From contig NZ_AP017312.1 in assembly GCF_002355375.1 (NCBI RefSeq), positions 180,001-225,000 of the forward strand: DNA of 45,000 nt, given 5' to 3'. The notes beneath the pieces are model-generated. The model worked only from the letters and a program-made list of their open reading frames with translations. It was not told the DNA's origin and made no database searches. The stretch is from Aneurinibacillus soli. GTDB lineage: Bacteria; Bacillota; Bacilli; Aneurinibacillales; Aneurinibacillaceae. The first letter of the stretch is position 1. Every line of letters starts with the position of its first letter. Both the position numbers and the translations under genes were made by a program. Positions 19,410-30,136 of the stretch are shown piece by piece.

Positions 19410-21392
19410 CTACTTCCCTGTCTTAAAACGGGATATCAGATGCTCAAGCTGGTCCGAAAGTTCTGTCATCATGGTCGCATCGCTTGCCAGTCGTTGAGCA
19501 GAAGCTGCCTGCTGTTCGCTGACAGCAGCCACTTCCTGCGAACCTGCGGAAGCTTCTTCTGTAATACCGGAGATATGTTCCATGTCGTTAACGACTTTAT
19601 GGGCATTTTCCTCCGCTATTTTAATAGAGGAAGTAATGGATGCGCCTTTCTCGGCAAGCATACGCATACGAGCATGAATCTCAGCAAATGAATCGCCAGT
19701 ATGCTGCACCATGTCACTTCCTTCCGCAATGACCCGATGTCCCTGTGTAATGGAATCAATGGCTTCATGAGTCTCCCGCTTGTTCTCTTCTACAATACGC
19801 GAAATACTTCCTGCTGCTTTATCGGTTTCCTCTGCCAGCTTACGTACTTCATCCGCTACGACAGCGAATCCTTTGCCAGCCTCTCCAGCCCGTGCCGCTT
19901 CAATGCTTGCATTGAGAGCAAGCAGATTAGTCTGAGATGCAATGCTCGTAATCAGGCTGACGATATCACCGATGTCCTCAGAACGCTGCCCAAGCTTCTG
20001 AACAACTCCGGAAGCATGGTCAATCATCCCCTGAATTTCTTTCATTTTTTTCACGGCCGCCTGCACAGCCTGCTCCCCGGATTCAGTCAAAAGGGCTGTT
20101 TCATTGAACGTGCTGTTCATCTCACCTGCATACTGCGATACGTGATGCAAGTTTTCATTCATAACAGTAACTTCGTGATGCGCTGATTGAACAGAAGCTG
20201 CAATATCACCGGCCCCTTCCGCCAAATCGTTAATGGTTACTGCTACCTGCTCAGCTGAATGCGTCGTTTCCTGACTCGCAATCGTCAGCATGTCAGAAGA
20301 ATGGCGCATTTTGCGTGACGCTTCTCCGATTTCAGATAGAAGCATCCGGATACTATCTACCATTTGATCAAAATTTTCACTTAATACGCCCACTTCATCC
20401 CGGCTGCGATTACGAGTCTGAACCGTTAAGTCCCCTTCCGCAATCTGCCCGGTCAATTCCGTAAGATGACGGATTGGACGCACAAATCTCGTAGCAAACA
20501 TAATAAGAACTACAATAACAAACAACAGAACCACACTTGCCGTTACGAAAGAAATCTTAGCTAAATAAGTAAGCTGGCTCGATGCTTCTTGAACCGGCGC
20601 GGTTATTGCTACTACCCATCCTGTAAGCGGGATACGCGAGAAAAATGCATACTTATCAACGCCTTTGTACACATATTGCTTGTAGACATTGTTACCAGCC
20701 TTTGCCTCATTAATACCTTCTGTCAATTCCGGGATGTTTAATTTATAAAGGTTCAGCTTTAAAATCTCTTCTTTTGTAGGGTAGGCGATGATCGTACTAT
20801 CTTCCTGAACCATATAGGCGTAGCCAGTTTTTCCTATCTTCTCAGATGAAACGATATCGCTTAATACCGTGATCGGAACTGTAGCTGCTAGCATGCCGAC
20901 CAGTTGATTGTTCACGTCGTGAATTGGACTCGCTACTACAATGACCAACTTACCACTTGCCTTTGAGATCAGCGGATCTGAAATCGCATAGGACTCCCCA
21001 CTTATAATTTTTTTGAAGTATGCACGATCGCTTACATTTACTTCTTTTCCACTGGTAGTGAAAGCGTTTCCTTTTTTGTCTGCAACAAACATCATTTCAT
21101 ATTCAGCATACTCAGCCAGCTTGTTTTTTAAGAATGGCATCTGTTTCTGAATATCTGCGCTACGGATGTCGTAACTTGTAGCCATGTTAGAAATTCGATC
21201 CTGTTCCTGATTCAACCATTCTTTAATCTTAATGCTCAGTCGATCCAATTGGATAAAAGCACGGTCCTGGAAGTTGCTTTCCAAAAAATCCTTTGCTTTG
21301 TTATGATTGATCCAGGCCACACCAGCAAGAGCAAGAATAACAAGCGGTATAATGACAAGAAGCAACTTAGTTTTAAGACTTTTTGCACCCAT
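19410..21392 (-). CDS. Methyl-accepting chemotaxis protein with a double Cache sensor
   Basis: A 660-residue transmembrane chemoreceptor. Order: a first membrane helix (about 8-27), an extracellular Cache domain (about 30-275) with the signature [17 protein letters not shown] and the later [19 protein letters not shown], a second membrane helix (about 285-305), HAMP (about 306-360) and a long coiled-coil signalling domain with the conserved tip [20 protein letters not shown]. Such receptors bind small molecules, often amino or organic acids, and control CheA. The ligand is unknown. The ATG at 21392 lies 11 bases after AGGAG; the GTG at 21404 overlaps that site. It has its own promoter and follows the sigH terminator, so it is an independent unit between sigH and rpmG. 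Confidence 0.93.
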   Translation of the reverse strand: MGAKSLKTKLLLVIIPLVILALAGVAWINHNKAKDFLESNFQDRAFIQLDRLSIKIKEWLNQEQDRISNMATSYDIRSADIQKQMPFLKNKLAEYAEYEMMFVADKKGNAFTTSGKEVNVSDRAYFKKIISGESYAISDPLISKASGKLVIVVASPIHDVNNQLVGMLAATVPITVLSDIVSSEKIGKTGYAYMVQEDSTIIAYPTKEEILKLNLYKLNIPELTEGINEAKAGNNVYKQYVYKGVDKYAFFSRIPLTGWVVAITAPVQEASSQLTYLAKISFVTASVVLLFVIVVLIMFATRFVRPIRHLTELTGQIAEGDLTVQTRNRSRDEVGVLSENFDQMVDSIRMLLSEIGEASRKMRHSSDMLTIASQETTHSAEQVAVTINDLAEGAGDIAASVQSAHHEVTVMNENLHHVSQYAGEMNSTFNETALLTESGEQAVQAAVKKMKEIQGMIDHASGVVQKLGQRSEDIGDIVSLITSIASQTNLLALNASIEAARAGEAGKGFAVVADEVRKLAEETDKAAGSISRIVEENKRETHEAIDSITQGHRVIAEGSDMVQHTGDSFAEIHARMRMLAEKGASITSSIKIAEENAHKVVNDMEHISGITEEASAGSQEVAAVSEQQAASAQRLASDATMMTELSDQLEHLISRFKTGK

Positions 21393-21434
21393 AAGCAGAC
21401 TCACTCCTGTTCTTCTTGCAAATAAAGTATTGCT

Positions 21435-21464
21435 ATTATACCACGAATTTTTCTGAATTGTTAA
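21435..21464 (-). promoter_or_regulatory. Promoter of the chemoreceptor gene
   Basis: TTAACA (21464-21459), an 18-base spacer and a perfect TATAAT (21440-21435). I see no TAAA-N15-GCCGATAT sigma-D pattern, which would be usual for Bacillus motility genes. Confidence 0.7.
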
Positions 21465-21470
21465 GCAAAC

Positions 21471-21494
21471 AAAAAAACAGGGATTCTCTCCCTG
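21471..21494 (-). terminator. Terminator of sigH
   Basis: CAGGGA/TCCCTG stem with a five-base loop, followed on the minus strand by seven T. It lies 22 bases past the sigH stop. Confidence 0.85.
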
Positions 21495-21516
21495 CTTCCT
21501 GTTTATCCGTATACAA

Positions 21517-22164
21517 CTATACTTGCGAAACCTCCCGCACTTCCAGATACTTCTCCAGCTTGCGTTTTACACGCTGAAGGGCGTTGTCAATCGACTTGAC
21601 ATGGCGTCGCAAATCAACAGCAATCTCCTGATACGACCTGCCGTCCAAATATAGCAGAAGCACCTGCTGTTCAAGATCACTCAAAATCTCGCTCATTTTG
21701 TCTTCAATATCATCATATTCTTCCTGATTAATAATCAGCTCTTCCGGATCTGTCACCCTTGTCCCACAGATAATATCAAGCAAAGTACGGTCCGAGTCTT
21801 CATCGTAAATCGGCTTGTCTAAGGAAACATAGGAGTTAAGCGGAATATGCTTCTGCCGCGTCGCTGTCTTAATCGCCGTAATAATCTGGCGCGTAATGCA
21901 GAGCTCAGCAAATGCTTTAAAAGAGGCCAGCTTGTCCCCTTTAAAATCACGTATGGATTTGTACAGGCCAATCATACCCTCCTGTACGATATCTTCCCGA
22001 TCCGCCCCGATCAAGAAGTACGATCTGGCCTTGGCTCGGACAAAGTTCTTATACTTGTTGATCAAATACTCGAGTGCATCACTGTCGCCCACGCGAACGA
22101 GCTCGACGACTTCTTCGTCGTACAGTGTATCATAACGGGTATGGTCTGCAACGCTCAACATCAT
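21517..22164 (-). CDS. sigH: RNA polymerase sigma-H factor
   Basis: A 215-residue sigma-70-family factor that in Bacillus directs transition-phase and early sporulation genes. Region 2 reads [36 protein letters not shown] (about residues 41-76), almost as in Bacillus SigH, and region 4 is [41 protein letters not shown] precedes a run of possible starts (ATG 22164, ATG 22161, TTG 22158); spacing slightly favours the TTG, and I report the longest. It has its own sigma-A promoter although rae1 lies just upstream. Confidence 0.96.
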   Translation of the reverse strand: MMLSVADHTRYDTLYDEEVVELVRVGDSDALEYLINKYKNFVRAKARSYFLIGADREDIVQEGMIGLYKSIRDFKGDKLASFKAFAELCITRQIITAIKTATRQKHIPLNSYVSLDKPIYDEDSDRTLLDIICGTRVTDPEELIINQEEYDDIEDKMSEILSDLEQQVLLLYLDGRSYQEIAVDLRRHVKSIDNALQRVKRKLEKYLEVREVSQV

Positions 22165-22198
22165 CCCTCCGACCTGCCAATATGCATCAGATAAAGCA

Positions 22199-22228
22199 AT
22201 TATATATTATGTCACCTTACACCGTCAA
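22199..22228 (-). promoter_or_regulatory. Sigma-A-type promoter of sigH
   Basis: TTGACG (22228-22223), an 18-base spacer and TATAAT (22204-22199). It lies in the 69-base gap after rae1. Confidence 0.8.
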
Positions 22229-22233
22229 TCAAT

Positions 22234-22746
22234 TCACACATCGCCGCGCCGCCATTTTTCGAATTGTTCTTTAATTTTGTCATCGAGCGTAAGTCCCCGC
22301 CCTTTTGGCTGTTGGCGGGTTTCTTCTACTTTTACGCTAATTTCCTGCTTTAGCCGCTTTACTTCATTCCACAGCTCACGCGCTGATTTGCGTAGCGCAC
22401 CATAGCCAAACGTAACACGCTGCTCGGTATAATCGGATGTAGCGACATAAATCTGACGGTGTCGGTGCGAGAGCTCAAATACAAGCCTTTCAATGCATTC
22501 ATCAGCAGTTTCTTTCTCTTTTGTATATCGGATGTCAAGACGGTACTCTGTAAGCTTTTTCCCCATTCCTTTCACATTATGGGCGTCAAATACAACAATC
22601 ACCTTTGTTCCAGTGAATCCCTGATAATCAGCCAGCCAACTCAGAAGGTCATCCCGTGCTTCTTCGAGACTGATTTTCTTTTTTTCTTTCAGCCGCTTCC
22701 AGTCACCAATGACGTTGTAGCCATCAACAATTAGGATTTCCTCCAT
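22234..22746 (-). CDS. rae1: NYN/PIN-fold endoribonuclease Rae1 (YacP)
   Basis: A 170-residue NYN-domain protein, the same length as Bacillus YacP/Rae1, a ribosome-associated endoribonuclease that cuts mRNA in the A site. The first acidic residue is in ILIVDGYNVIGDW (residues 4-16), followed by KVIVVFDAHNVKG and the late VATSDYTEQR with the last acidic site. The C-terminal 50 residues are basic and helical. GAGGAG lies close to the ATG. It sits between rlmB and sigH in the conserved RNA-enzyme cluster. Confidence 0.85.
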   Translation of the reverse strand: MEEILIVDGYNVIGDWKRLKEKKKISLEEARDDLLSWLADYQGFTGTKVIVVFDAHNVKGMGKKLTEYRLDIRYTKEKETADECIERLVFELSHRHRQIYVATSDYTEQRVTFGYGALRKSARELWNEVKRLKQEISVKVEETRQQPKGRGLTLDDKIKEQFEKWRRGDV

Positions 22747-22758
22747 AGCTCCTCATCC

Positions 22759-23502
22759 CTACTTGGACAGCGGATGGCGCTGACGGTACACTTCATACAT
22801 CAGGAGCGCTCCCGCAACTGATGCATTCAGCGATGTGACATTCCCCACCATCGGCAGGTTCACCGTAAAATCACATTTTTCCCGAATCAGGCGGCTCATT
22901 CCCTTACCCTCACTACCGATGACGAGGGCAATCCCCATATCGAGACGCGCTTCCCGGAACTCCTCTTTGCCGGAAGCATCGGTACCGACTACCCAGATAT
23001 TCCGTTCTTTCAGGTCATCAATTGTACGCGCTAGATTTGTGACACGGGCTACCGGTACATATTCAATCGCACCAGCAGATGATTTGGCTACGGTTGAAGT
23101 CAATCCGGCCGAGCGTCGTTTTGGAATGATGACTCCATGCACACCTGTCGCATCTGCCGTACGGAGTATCGAGCCTAGATTATGCGGATCTTCAATCTCA
23201 TCGAGAATGACAAGAAACGGCGACTCTCCTTTTTGTTCGGCACGTGCCAGAATATCCTCAAGTTCTGCATAGTCATATGCAGCGATATAAGCAAGCACCC
23301 CCTGATGACTCTCCCCTTCTGCGGCCTGATCCAGCTTTTTGCGTGGAACGATCTGGACAGTAACTCCTGCCTCTTTGGCCAGTGCCATCACTTGCCCGCT
23401 TACCCCTTTTTGTGAACCTTCTGCAATCCAGATTTTATTAATGGAACGTCCGGAACGGATCGCTTCGATTACCGGATTTTTCCCCACAATATATTCGCTC
23501 AT
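22759..23502 (-). CDS. rlmB: SPOUT-family rRNA 2'-O-methyltransferase (RlmB/YacO)
   Basis: A 247-residue TrmH-type methyltransferase that makes 2'-O-methylguanosine in the 23S peptidyl-transferase region in the family. The N-terminal substrate domain begins MSEYIVGKNPVIEAIRSGR; SPOUT motifs are LDEIEDPHNLGSILRTADA, ALVIGSEGKGMSRLIREKC and LNASVAGALLMYE, which form the knotted SAM site. I place the start at 23502 because GAGGAG is six bases upstream and the protein then aligns with the family; an open frame extends 24 codons into mrnC. It is 16 bases from mrnC. Confidence 0.92.
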   Translation of the reverse strand: MSEYIVGKNPVIEAIRSGRSINKIWIAEGSQKGVSGQVMALAKEAGVTVQIVPRKKLDQAAEGESHQGVLAYIAAYDYAELEDILARAEQKGESPFLVILDEIEDPHNLGSILRTADATGVHGVIIPKRRSAGLTSTVAKSSAGAIEYVPVARVTNLARTIDDLKERNIWVVGTDASGKEEFREARLDMGIALVIGSEGKGMSRLIREKCDFTVNLPMVGNVTSLNASVAGALLMYEVYRQRHPLSK

Positions 23503-23518
23503 AATAAACTCCTCTCGT

Positions 23519-23932
23519 TCAATTCGATTCAATACAGGCCACGGCTTCATCCAAAATCTCGTCCAGCCGCTCATGCTGCTCTAACAGATATAAATAACCG
23601 ATCAACGCTTCAAATCCGGTACTGAGCCGGTATTCTGTAAGATCTGCATTTTTGGGAACGGTAGCGGACTTGGCATTACGCCCCCGCTTCAGCACTGCCT
23701 GTTCTGATTCAGTGAGCTTATCCCAGATTCCATGAACGATCTTCGCCTGTGCCCGGGCTGATACATAGCGAACAGCGGAGCGCTGCAGCAGGTTCGGCTT
23801 CACCTCTCCTGCTGCAATCAGGCGCTGGCGTACGCGCACTTCCAGCACTGCATCTCCCATATACGCCAGAGCAAGTGCATTCAGCTGTTTCGGATCTCGT
23901 GTCAAATCATCATGTTTCATATCGGCTACCAC
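23519..23932 (-). CDS. mrnC: Mini-ribonuclease III
   Basis: A 137-residue RNase III-like protein without a double-stranded RNA-binding domain, which in Bacillus matures 23S rRNA ends. The catalytic signature LNALALAYMGDAVLEVRVRQ lies at about 18-37, with the Asp of GDAVLE expected to bind metal, and the second acidic cluster is in LSTGFEALIGYLYLL near 104-118. The GTG at 23932 overlaps the cysS stop codon; an ATG four codons later is an equally possible start, and neither has a strong ribosome binding site, so translational coupling to cysS is likely. Confidence 0.9.
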   Translation of the reverse strand: MVADMKHDDLTRDPKQLNALALAYMGDAVLEVRVRQRLIAAGEVKPNLLQRSAVRYVSARAQAKIVHGIWDKLTESEQAVLKRGRNAKSATVPKNADLTEYRLSTGFEALIGYLYLLEQHERLDEILDEAVACIESN

Positions 23933-25341
23933 TACTTTCTGTGCCAGCGCACACCCTGCGGCGTGTCTTCTAGCACAATTCCCAGCTCCTGCAACTGGTT
24001 GCGAATTTCGTCAGCACGAACAAAGTTACGATCTTTGCGCGCCTGTCCACGCTCTACAATAAGCGCATCAATCCCCTCATCAGATGGCCCTTCCGCTACC
24101 ACATCCGATTCTCCGAAGGCAATGCCAAGCACATCTCCGAATTCGGTGAATAATGCAAGATACGCTTCAAGCACGGCTTTTGTGGCATCTTCAGAAGCAA
24201 TCAAACGGTTCGCCTCTCGTACCATGTCAAACAGAACGGTAATAGCATCTGCTGTGTTGAAGTCATTATCCATCTCCTCTACAAAACGACCACGGAACGC
24301 ATTCAACTTCGCCTGCTCTTCTGCATCCATAGTACCTGCCACAGCCGAATCCAGGCGATGCTTCAAATTACGAACAGCCGTATCAATACGTTCAAGACTA
24401 TTAGTCGCCTGCTGAATCAGGTCTTTACTGAAGTTAACCGGATTACGGTAGTGCGCACTGAGCAAGAAGAAACGAACAACGCGCGCTGGATACTGTTCGC
24501 GAATGTCTTTGACAAGAATAAAATTACCGAGCGATTTGGACATTTTTTCGTTCTCAATGTTAATAAAACCATTGTGCATCCAGTAGCGTGCCATCACATG
24601 GCCGGTCAGGCATTCTGACTGGGCAATTTCATTCTCGTGATGCGGGAACGTTAGATCATGGCCACCACCGTGAATATCGAACGTGTCACCCAGGTATTTT
24701 TTCGACATGGCCGAGCATTCAATATGCCAGCCCGGACGTCCTTCTCCCCACGGGCTTTCCCAATAAATCTCGCCTGGCTTCGCCCCTTTCCAGAGCACAA
24801 AATCAAGCGGGCTTTCTTTCTTCTCATTCACTTCAACGCGGGCTCCAGCCTGTAGGTCTTCGATATTCTGTTGTGATAACTTGCCGTATTCAGCAAACGA
24901 AGCGGTGCGGAAATACACGTCGCCCCCTGCCGCATATGCATGCCCCTTATCAATCAGACCCTGCACAAACTCGATAATCTCTGGAATATGTTCCGTTACC
25001 TTCGGGTGAATTGTCGCTTCCTGAATAGACAGCGCACGTACGTCTTCTTTGAAGGCAGCAATAAATGTCTCCGCTACTTCCTTCACCGTCATGCCGGTCT
25101 CTTCTGCTTTTTTTATGATTTTATCATCGACATCCGTGAAGTTCTGTACGTATGTTACATCATAGCCTCGATAAGCAAAATAGCGACGCACCACATCGAA
25201 TACAATCGGCGGACGAGCATTTCCGATATGAATAAAGTTATATACAGTCGGCCCGCATACATACATTTTCACTTTACCCGACTCAAGCGGGATGAACTCT
25301 TCTTTCTTACGCGTAAGCGTATTGTAGATTTTAATGCTCAT
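23932..25341 (-). CDS. cysS: Cysteinyl-tRNA synthetase
   Basis: A 469-residue class I synthetase that charges tRNA-Cys. Signatures are HIGN at 38-41, KMSKS at 266-270, and zinc ligands Cys29, Cys209, His234 and Glu238 that select cysteine. The length is close to the Bacillus protein. The start overlaps the end of cysE by 11 bases, so the two are translationally coupled and share the T-box upstream of cysE. The last codon overlaps the mrnC start. Confidence 0.97.
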   Translation of the reverse strand: MSIKIYNTLTRKKEEFIPLESGKVKMYVCGPTVYNFIHIGNARPPIVFDVVRRYFAYRGYDVTYVQNFTDVDDKIIKKAEETGMTVKEVAETFIAAFKEDVRALSIQEATIHPKVTEHIPEIIEFVQGLIDKGHAYAAGGDVYFRTASFAEYGKLSQQNIEDLQAGARVEVNEKKESPLDFVLWKGAKPGEIYWESPWGEGRPGWHIECSAMSKKYLGDTFDIHGGGHDLTFPHHENEIAQSECLTGHVMARYWMHNGFINIENEKMSKSLGNFILVKDIREQYPARVVRFFLLSAHYRNPVNFSKDLIQQATNSLERIDTAVRNLKHRLDSAVAGTMDAEEQAKLNAFRGRFVEEMDNDFNTADAITVLFDMVREANRLIASEDATKAVLEAYLALFTEFGDVLGIAFGESDVVAEGPSDEGIDALIVERGQARKDRNFVRADEIRNQLQELGIVLEDTPQGVRWHRK

Positions 25342-25990
25342 GAATAGTTGAACTCTCCTTTAACTGGTTTACTTCATTACGAAGTTGCTCAATTTCATTC
25401 TGCATGGACTGTAGAAGTTCTTCAACAGGGTCCGGCATATTCGTATGATCGAAGGCCTGTTGCTGTACTTTTACGCCATCCTGTATAATTACGTGCCCTG
25501 GCACGCCAACAACCGTTGAATTCGGCGGCACTTCTTTCAATACAACAGAACCTGCCCCAATCTTCGAGTTATCTCCAATCTTCATGGAACCAAGTACTTT
25601 GGCTCCGGTAGCGATCAATACATTATCCCCGATGGTTGGATGACGCTTCCCTTTTTCTTTACCGGTTCCTCCAAGCGTGACACCCTGATATAAGGTTACG
25701 TTCTCTCCAATTTCACACGTCTCACCGATTACAACTCCCATACCGTGATCAATAAACAACCCTTTGCCAATCCGCGCACCCGGATGAATCTCAATCCCCG
25801 TGAGCCAGCGGCCAAGCTGCGACACCATCCGTGCCAATGTAGGCAGATTACGCTTCCACAGGCGGTGGCTAATCCGATGAAACCAGATCGCATGCAGACC
25901 AGAGTATGTCAGCACGACTTCCAGCTTGCTTCGCGCTGCCGGATCACGCTCCATTACGACACTTATATCTTCTTGAAGTTTTTTAAACAT
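25331..25990 (-). CDS. cysE: Serine O-acetyltransferase
   Basis: A 219-residue enzyme making O-acetylserine, the precursor of cysteine. It has a helical N-terminal part followed by left-handed beta-helix hexapeptide repeats (about 65-170), with [17 protein letters not shown] containing the catalytic Asp-His pair and the [20 protein letters not shown] loop. The C-terminal tail after 180 is a coiled-coil-like helix. GGAGTG lies upstream of the ATG. It is the first gene after the T-box, between gltX and cysS as in Bacillus subtilis. Confidence 0.95.
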   Translation of the reverse strand: MFKKLQEDISVVMERDPAARSKLEVVLTYSGLHAIWFHRISHRLWKRNLPTLARMVSQLGRWLTGIEIHPGARIGKGLFIDHGMGVVIGETCEIGENVTLYQGVTLGGTGKEKGKRHPTIGDNVLIATGAKVLGSMKIGDNSKIGAGSVVLKEVPPNSTVVGVPGHVIIQDGVKVQQQAFDHTNMPDPVEELLQSMQNEIEQLRNEVNQLKESSTIHEH

Positions 25991-26012
25991 GTTGTCACTC
26001 CTTTACACAGAC

Positions 26013-26305
26013 AAAAAAACGCCTCCATAGCTATAACAGCTACAGAGGCGTTTGTATCGCGGTTCCACTCTGCTTTGTTCAATCCTAATGCAATCAAATA
26101 TGCAAAAAAAAACGGATTCAACACTCTTCGCCCATAACGCGGGCTGACGAGTCTCTCTACTTATTCCTTATTTAAGAACGGTTCAAGAGACTGGCTCACG
26201 GAGGCATTTCTGGAGCGAACAGCAGGCTGCTTCCAGCACAGCATCATACAGATGCCGTCAGCCCTCTCTGGTGTTGTCCGCGCATCCCGTACTTCTTCCG
26301 TTCAA
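26013..26305 (-). promoter_or_regulatory. T-box leader with cysteine (UGC) specifier
   Basis: The gap between gltX and cysE holds a T-box antitermination leader. The T-box itself, AGAGTGGAACCGCGATA, is at 26071-26055. A terminator follows at 26053-26013: AACGCCTC...GAGGCGTT, then seven T. Stem I shows an AGAGAGGG element and, on its 3' side, GAAATGCCTC, in which TGC (26206-26204) occupies the specifier position. Uncharged tRNA-Cys should therefore allow read-through into cysE and cysS. The 5' end is approximate. No promoter was found, so transcription may come from gltX. Confidence 0.88.
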
Positions 26306-26316
26306 CGCCTTTATGT

Positions 26317-27795
26317 TTAGTTTGTGATGGAATCGTAGTTTTCAATCAGATTACGCACACGCGCCGCTACTTTATCACGGCCAAGCAAATACAGAGATTC
26401 ATTCAGATCAGAACCATGCATCAAGCCTGTTGTCGCAACGCGAACCGGCATGAAAAGATTTTTGCCTTTCTGTCCGGTTGTTTTCTGAACAGCCTTTAGC
26501 GCAGCTTTCACAGCATCAGCGGAATAATCCTCTGCTCCCATGATTTCATCTACGAATGCTTTCATTACATCCGGAACTTGCTCACCTGACAGCACTTCTT
26601 TTGCTTCTTCATTATAAGAAACTTCCTCTTCGAAGAAAAGAGCGGCATAATCGACGATCTCGGCGGCATAATTAAGCTTCTCTTGATGAAGGGCTACCAG
26701 ACGCTCTACCCATTCACGTTGCTCCGCTGTGATCTGTTCTGGAAGCTGGCCTGCCTGCTGCATGTGCGGAATACAGAGATCTACCATACGAGAAGTCGGC
26801 GTCTGCTTGATGTAATGATTGTTCATCCAATTTAATTTATGAATATCAAATACAGACGGTGACTTGGAGACACGCTCCAGCGAGAATTGCTCAATCATCT
26901 GCTCTTTCGTGAAAATCTCTTCTTCCCCTTCTGGCGACCAGCCAAGAAGAACGAGGAAGTTCATCAGTGCTTCTGGCAAGTAACCTAAGTGACGATATTG
27001 CTCCATGAATTGGATGATGGACTCGTCACGTTTGCTCATTTTCTTATGATTTGGATTGAGAATAAGCGCTACATGCGCAAATTCAGGTGTTTCAAATCCG
27101 AACGCTTCATATACAGCTAACTGACGCGGCGTATTGGAAAGGTGCTCCTCACCACGAATTACATGCGTAATGCCCATCAAATGGTCATCGACTGCAACCG
27201 CAAAGTTGTATGTCGGGATTCCATCCGGGCGGGCAATTACAAAGTCACCCATGCCGTTCGATTCAAACGTAACAACACCACGAATTCGGTCACGCACTAC
27301 ATACTCATGATCAGCAGGGACGCTGAAACGAATGGAAGACGTACGTCCTTCCGCTTTGTACGCTTCGATCTGTTCCTGCGTAAGGTGGCGGCACTTGCCG
27401 TTGTAGTGTGGGGTTTCACCTTTTTCGACCATCGCTTCACGCTCTGCAGCAAGCTCGTCCTCATTACAGTAGCAAGGATATGCTTTGCCTTCTTCCACAA
27501 GCTGGTTCAGGTATTTCGTATAAATGTCCAGGCGATCCATACAACGGTACGGTCCTACACCGCCGTCTTTATCGATACCCTCATCCCACTCCGTACCAAA
27601 CCAGCGCAGGCTTTCGATCAGTTTCTCTTCTGCACTCTCTACATTGCGCTTCCGGTCTGTATCCTCGATACGCACAATAAAATCTCCACCATGATGACGG
27701 GCGAATAAGTAATTAAACAGCGCCGAACGAGCGCCGCCGATATGTAAATGTCCTGTCGGGCTTGGAGCAAAACGCACCCGGACTTTTTTCGACAT
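26317..27795 (-). CDS. gltX: Glutamyl-tRNA synthetase
   Basis: A 492-residue class I synthetase. The family opening VRVRFAPSPTGHLHIGGARS carries HIGG at 18-21; KMSKR lies at 252-256, and a Cys-rich insert (CYC at 108-110 and Cys135) resembles the zinc-binding element. The C-terminal anticodon-binding domain ends MHGSDLNESLYLLGRDKVAARV. Bacilli use a non-discriminating form that also charges tRNA-Gln; sequence alone does not prove that here. AAGGATG precedes the ATG. It follows ispF by 36 bases and precedes the Cys T-box. Confidence 0.95.
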   Translation of the reverse strand: MSKKVRVRFAPSPTGHLHIGGARSALFNYLFARHHGGDFIVRIEDTDRKRNVESAEEKLIESLRWFGTEWDEGIDKDGGVGPYRCMDRLDIYTKYLNQLVEEGKAYPCYCNEDELAAEREAMVEKGETPHYNGKCRHLTQEQIEAYKAEGRTSSIRFSVPADHEYVVRDRIRGVVTFESNGMGDFVIARPDGIPTYNFAVAVDDHLMGITHVIRGEEHLSNTPRQLAVYEAFGFETPEFAHVALILNPNHKKMSKRDESIIQFMEQYRHLGYLPEALMNFLVLLGWSPEGEEEIFTKEQMIEQFSLERVSKSPSVFDIHKLNWMNNHYIKQTPTSRMVDLCIPHMQQAGQLPEQITAEQREWVERLVALHQEKLNYAAEIVDYAALFFEEEVSYNEEAKEVLSGEQVPDVMKAFVDEIMGAEDYSADAVKAALKAVQKTTGQKGKNLFMPVRVATTGLMHGSDLNESLYLLGRDKVAARVRNLIENYDSITN

Positions 27796-27831
27796 GACTT
27801 GACACCATCCTTCCGAATTTTAACCCCTCTA

Positions 27832-28314
27832 TTATACGCTTTCTCTCTGTAGCAAGACAACCGCCATTGAGGCAATTCCTTCGCCTCGTCCCGTAAAGCC
27901 AAGCTTCTCCGTTGTAGTAGCCTTTACGTTAACCTGTTCGATATCAGCTTCCAGGCAGTCTGCGATGACACGGCGCATTTCTTCAATGTATGGTGCCATT
28001 TTTGGCTTCTGTGCCATGATCGTTGCATCTGCATTTCCTAGTGTATAGCCCCGCTCTTGTGCAAGTTTCCATACGTGGCGCAGTAGCACCTGACTATCCG
28101 CATCCTTAAATGCTTCATCTGTGTCCGGAAAGTGCTTGCCGATATCCCCAAGTCCAAGCGCGCCTAGCACTGCATCTGCAATCGTATGCAGCAATACGTC
28201 TGCGTCAGAATGGCCAAGCAGTCCTTTTTCATACGGAATCTCTACCCCGCCGATAATCAGCTTTCGCCCTTCCACCAGTTGGTGTACATCAAATCCCTGC
28301 CCGATTCGAATCAT
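27832..28314 (-). CDS. ispF: 2-C-methyl-D-erythritol 2,4-cyclodiphosphate synthase
   Basis: A 160-residue enzyme of the MEP isoprenoid pathway, forming the cyclic diphosphate from the IspE product. The metal site is seen in GQGFDVHQL (Asp9 and His11) and in the [17 protein letters not shown] stretch with its His; the trimer-interface and substrate segments [10 protein letters not shown] and [16 protein letters not shown] are intact. Its start overlaps the end of ispD by four bases, showing translational coupling. It corresponds to the Bacillus subtilis yacN position. Confidence 0.95.
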   Translation of the reverse strand: MIRIGQGFDVHQLVEGRKLIIGGVEIPYEKGLLGHSDADVLLHTIADAVLGALGLGDIGKHFPDTDEAFKDADSQVLLRHVWKLAQERGYTLGNADATIMAQKPKMAPYIEEMRRVIADCLEADIEQVNVKATTTEKLGFTGRGEGIASMAVVLLQRESV

Positions 28315-28994
28315 GACTCTTTCTCCTTCCTCTGCCGTAAAATCGCTTCTCCCATAATGAGATCATCCGGAGTCGTTAATTTAATGTTTGTATACTCTCC
28401 CTCTACCACATACACAGCCTGTCCTACCCGTTCTACTAGCGAAGCATCGTCTGTTCCAACGAAACCTTCACTTCGCGCCTTCTCATGGGCGGTAAGAATG
28501 GTAGAAAGAAGAAAAGCTTGCGGGGTTTGAACGGCCCACAAGCTTTTTCTTGGCGGTGTATCCAGCACCTGCCCCGCTTCGTCTGCACGCTTAATCGTAT
28601 CTTTCACGGGTACTGCGAGAATAGCCGGGCCACGTTCGCGCACAGCCTGTATGACTGCATCCAGTGCCGCCTGTGATACAAACGGGCGAGCGCCATCATG
28701 AATGAGCACATATTCACACGCACGAAGCGCACACAATCCTTCATACACACTGTCCTGACGCTCCGCCCCACCAGCCACAACACGCACAACAGGATACGAC
28801 GCGATTAGCTCACGGGTTTGTGCTACATCTTCCGCTGATGTGACAACCACGACATCCGCAATGTCCGTACGGGATGCAAATAAATCAAGGGTATGAAGCA
28901 GGACCGGTTTCCCTTCCAGCTCAATGAATTGCTTCTTAATAGAACCACCCATCCGCTTGCCCTGCCCGGCTGCCGCAATCACTACACCTACCAT
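28311..28994 (-). CDS. ispD: 2-C-methyl-D-erythritol 4-phosphate cytidylyltransferase
   Basis: A 227-residue MEP-pathway enzyme that makes CDP-methylerythritol. The nucleotide-binding loop [19 protein letters not shown] lies at about 5-23, [12 protein letters not shown] near 95-106 and the closing [12 protein letters not shown] near 207-218, all typical. It lies 17 bases after yacL and overlaps ispF. The ribosome binding site is a modest GAGTGAG. Confidence 0.95.
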   Translation of the reverse strand: MVGVVIAAAGQGKRMGGSIKKQFIELEGKPVLLHTLDLFASRTDIADVVVVTSAEDVAQTRELIASYPVVRVVAGGAERQDSVYEGLCALRACEYVLIHDGARPFVSQAALDAVIQAVRERGPAILAVPVKDTIKRADEAGQVLDTPPRKSLWAVQTPQAFLLSTILTAHEKARSEGFVGTDDASLVERVGQAVYVVEGEYTNIKLTTPDDLIMGEAILRQRKEKES

Positions 28995-29011
28995 ACGGTC
29001 TCACTCTTTTC

Positions 29012-30106
29012 TTACAGTGCTTTTTCCATCAATTTAGGCTTCGCAAAAATCATCCGCCCTGCTGATGTCTGAAGTACACTCGTCACAATGACATCAATCA
29101 CTGAACCGATATATTCCCGACCGCCTTCCACAACGATCATCGTACCATCATCCAGGTAGGCAACGCCCTGCCCATTTTCTTTTCCGTCTTTAATGACCTG
29201 TACATGAAGTTCTTCGCCGGGAAGAACAACCGGCTTTACTGCATTTGCAAGGTCGTTAATGTTCAGGACAGATACACCCTGAAGCTCACATACCTTATTC
29301 AGATTAAAGTCATTCGTTACGACTTTGCCTTGCATCACTTTAGCAAGCTTAACAAGCTTGCTATCTACCTCGCTGATCTCTTCAAAATCCTGATCGGTAA
29401 TGATAACTTTCACTTTCAGCTCTTTCTGGATTTTGTTCAAAATGTCCAGTCCGCGACGTCCCCGATTGCGCTTAAGTGCATCAGATGAATCCGCGATGTG
29501 CTGCAGTTCCTCCAGAACAAACTCTGGAATGACAAGGGCACCTTCAATAAATCCAGTTTTGCAAATATCCGCAATCCGCCCGTCAATGATTACGCTTGTA
29601 TCCAAAATTTTGTATTCTGTTCCACTCGATTCCTGCTTCTCATCCTTTTTCTTCTCACCTTTTGAACGGTTGCTTGAGAACACCGACATAATCTCGTCTC
29701 GTTTGCGCAGACCGACCTGAAACCCAATATAGCCGCATAACACAGACACAAGCAGCGGAAGTAGTTTAGCGACAATCGGAATAGGAATGCTATTAATAGG
29801 GAGAAAAAGTAAAAAAGCAACGATAAGTCCAATGATCAGCCCCATAGCTCCAAATAAAACATCGGTAATCGGCAACTTGATCAACGTTTCTTCGCTGCGT
29901 TTAATCGTACGGACAATATAATCAGTTGGCCACGACATAATTACGGCGAATAGAACCGCTCCCAGTACCGCTCCAATATATTCTGTTCCCGGAATACTAC
30001 CCATGTGTGCATATGATTCTAGAAAAGAGAGGAACTGCGGCCCAAATTGATAACCAAGACCAGCACCAACCAGCAAGAAGAACAGTTGGATTATTCGTTT
30101 GACCAT
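29012..30106 (-). CDS. yacL: PIN and TRAM domain membrane protein (YacL)
   Basis: A 364-residue protein with four membrane helices (residues about 5-135), then a PIN nuclease-like domain (about 168-290) and a C-terminal TRAM domain (about 295-355). PIN acidic residues are visible in [33 protein letters not shown] and [10 protein letters not shown]. The combination is that of Bacillus YacL, at the same place before ispD. Its precise target is not established; a role in RNA cleavage is inferred from the domain. AAGGAGG precedes the ATG. Confidence 0.88.
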   Translation of the reverse strand: MVKRIIQLFFLLVGAGLGYQFGPQFLSFLESYAHMGSIPGTEYIGAVLGAVLFAVIMSWPTDYIVRTIKRSEETLIKLPITDVLFGAMGLIIGLIVAFLLFLPINSIPIPIVAKLLPLLVSVLCGYIGFQVGLRKRDEIMSVFSSNRSKGEKKKDEKQESSGTEYKILDTSVIIDGRIADICKTGFIEGALVIPEFVLEELQHIADSSDALKRNRGRRGLDILNKIQKELKVKVIITDQDFEEISEVDSKLVKLAKVMQGKVVTNDFNLNKVCELQGVSVLNINDLANAVKPVVLPGEELHVQVIKDGKENGQGVAYLDDGTMIVVEGGREYIGSVIDVIVTSVLQTSAGRMIFAKPKLMEKAL

Positions 30107-30136
30107 ACTTTCACCTCCTTGATTGACTCATATCTC

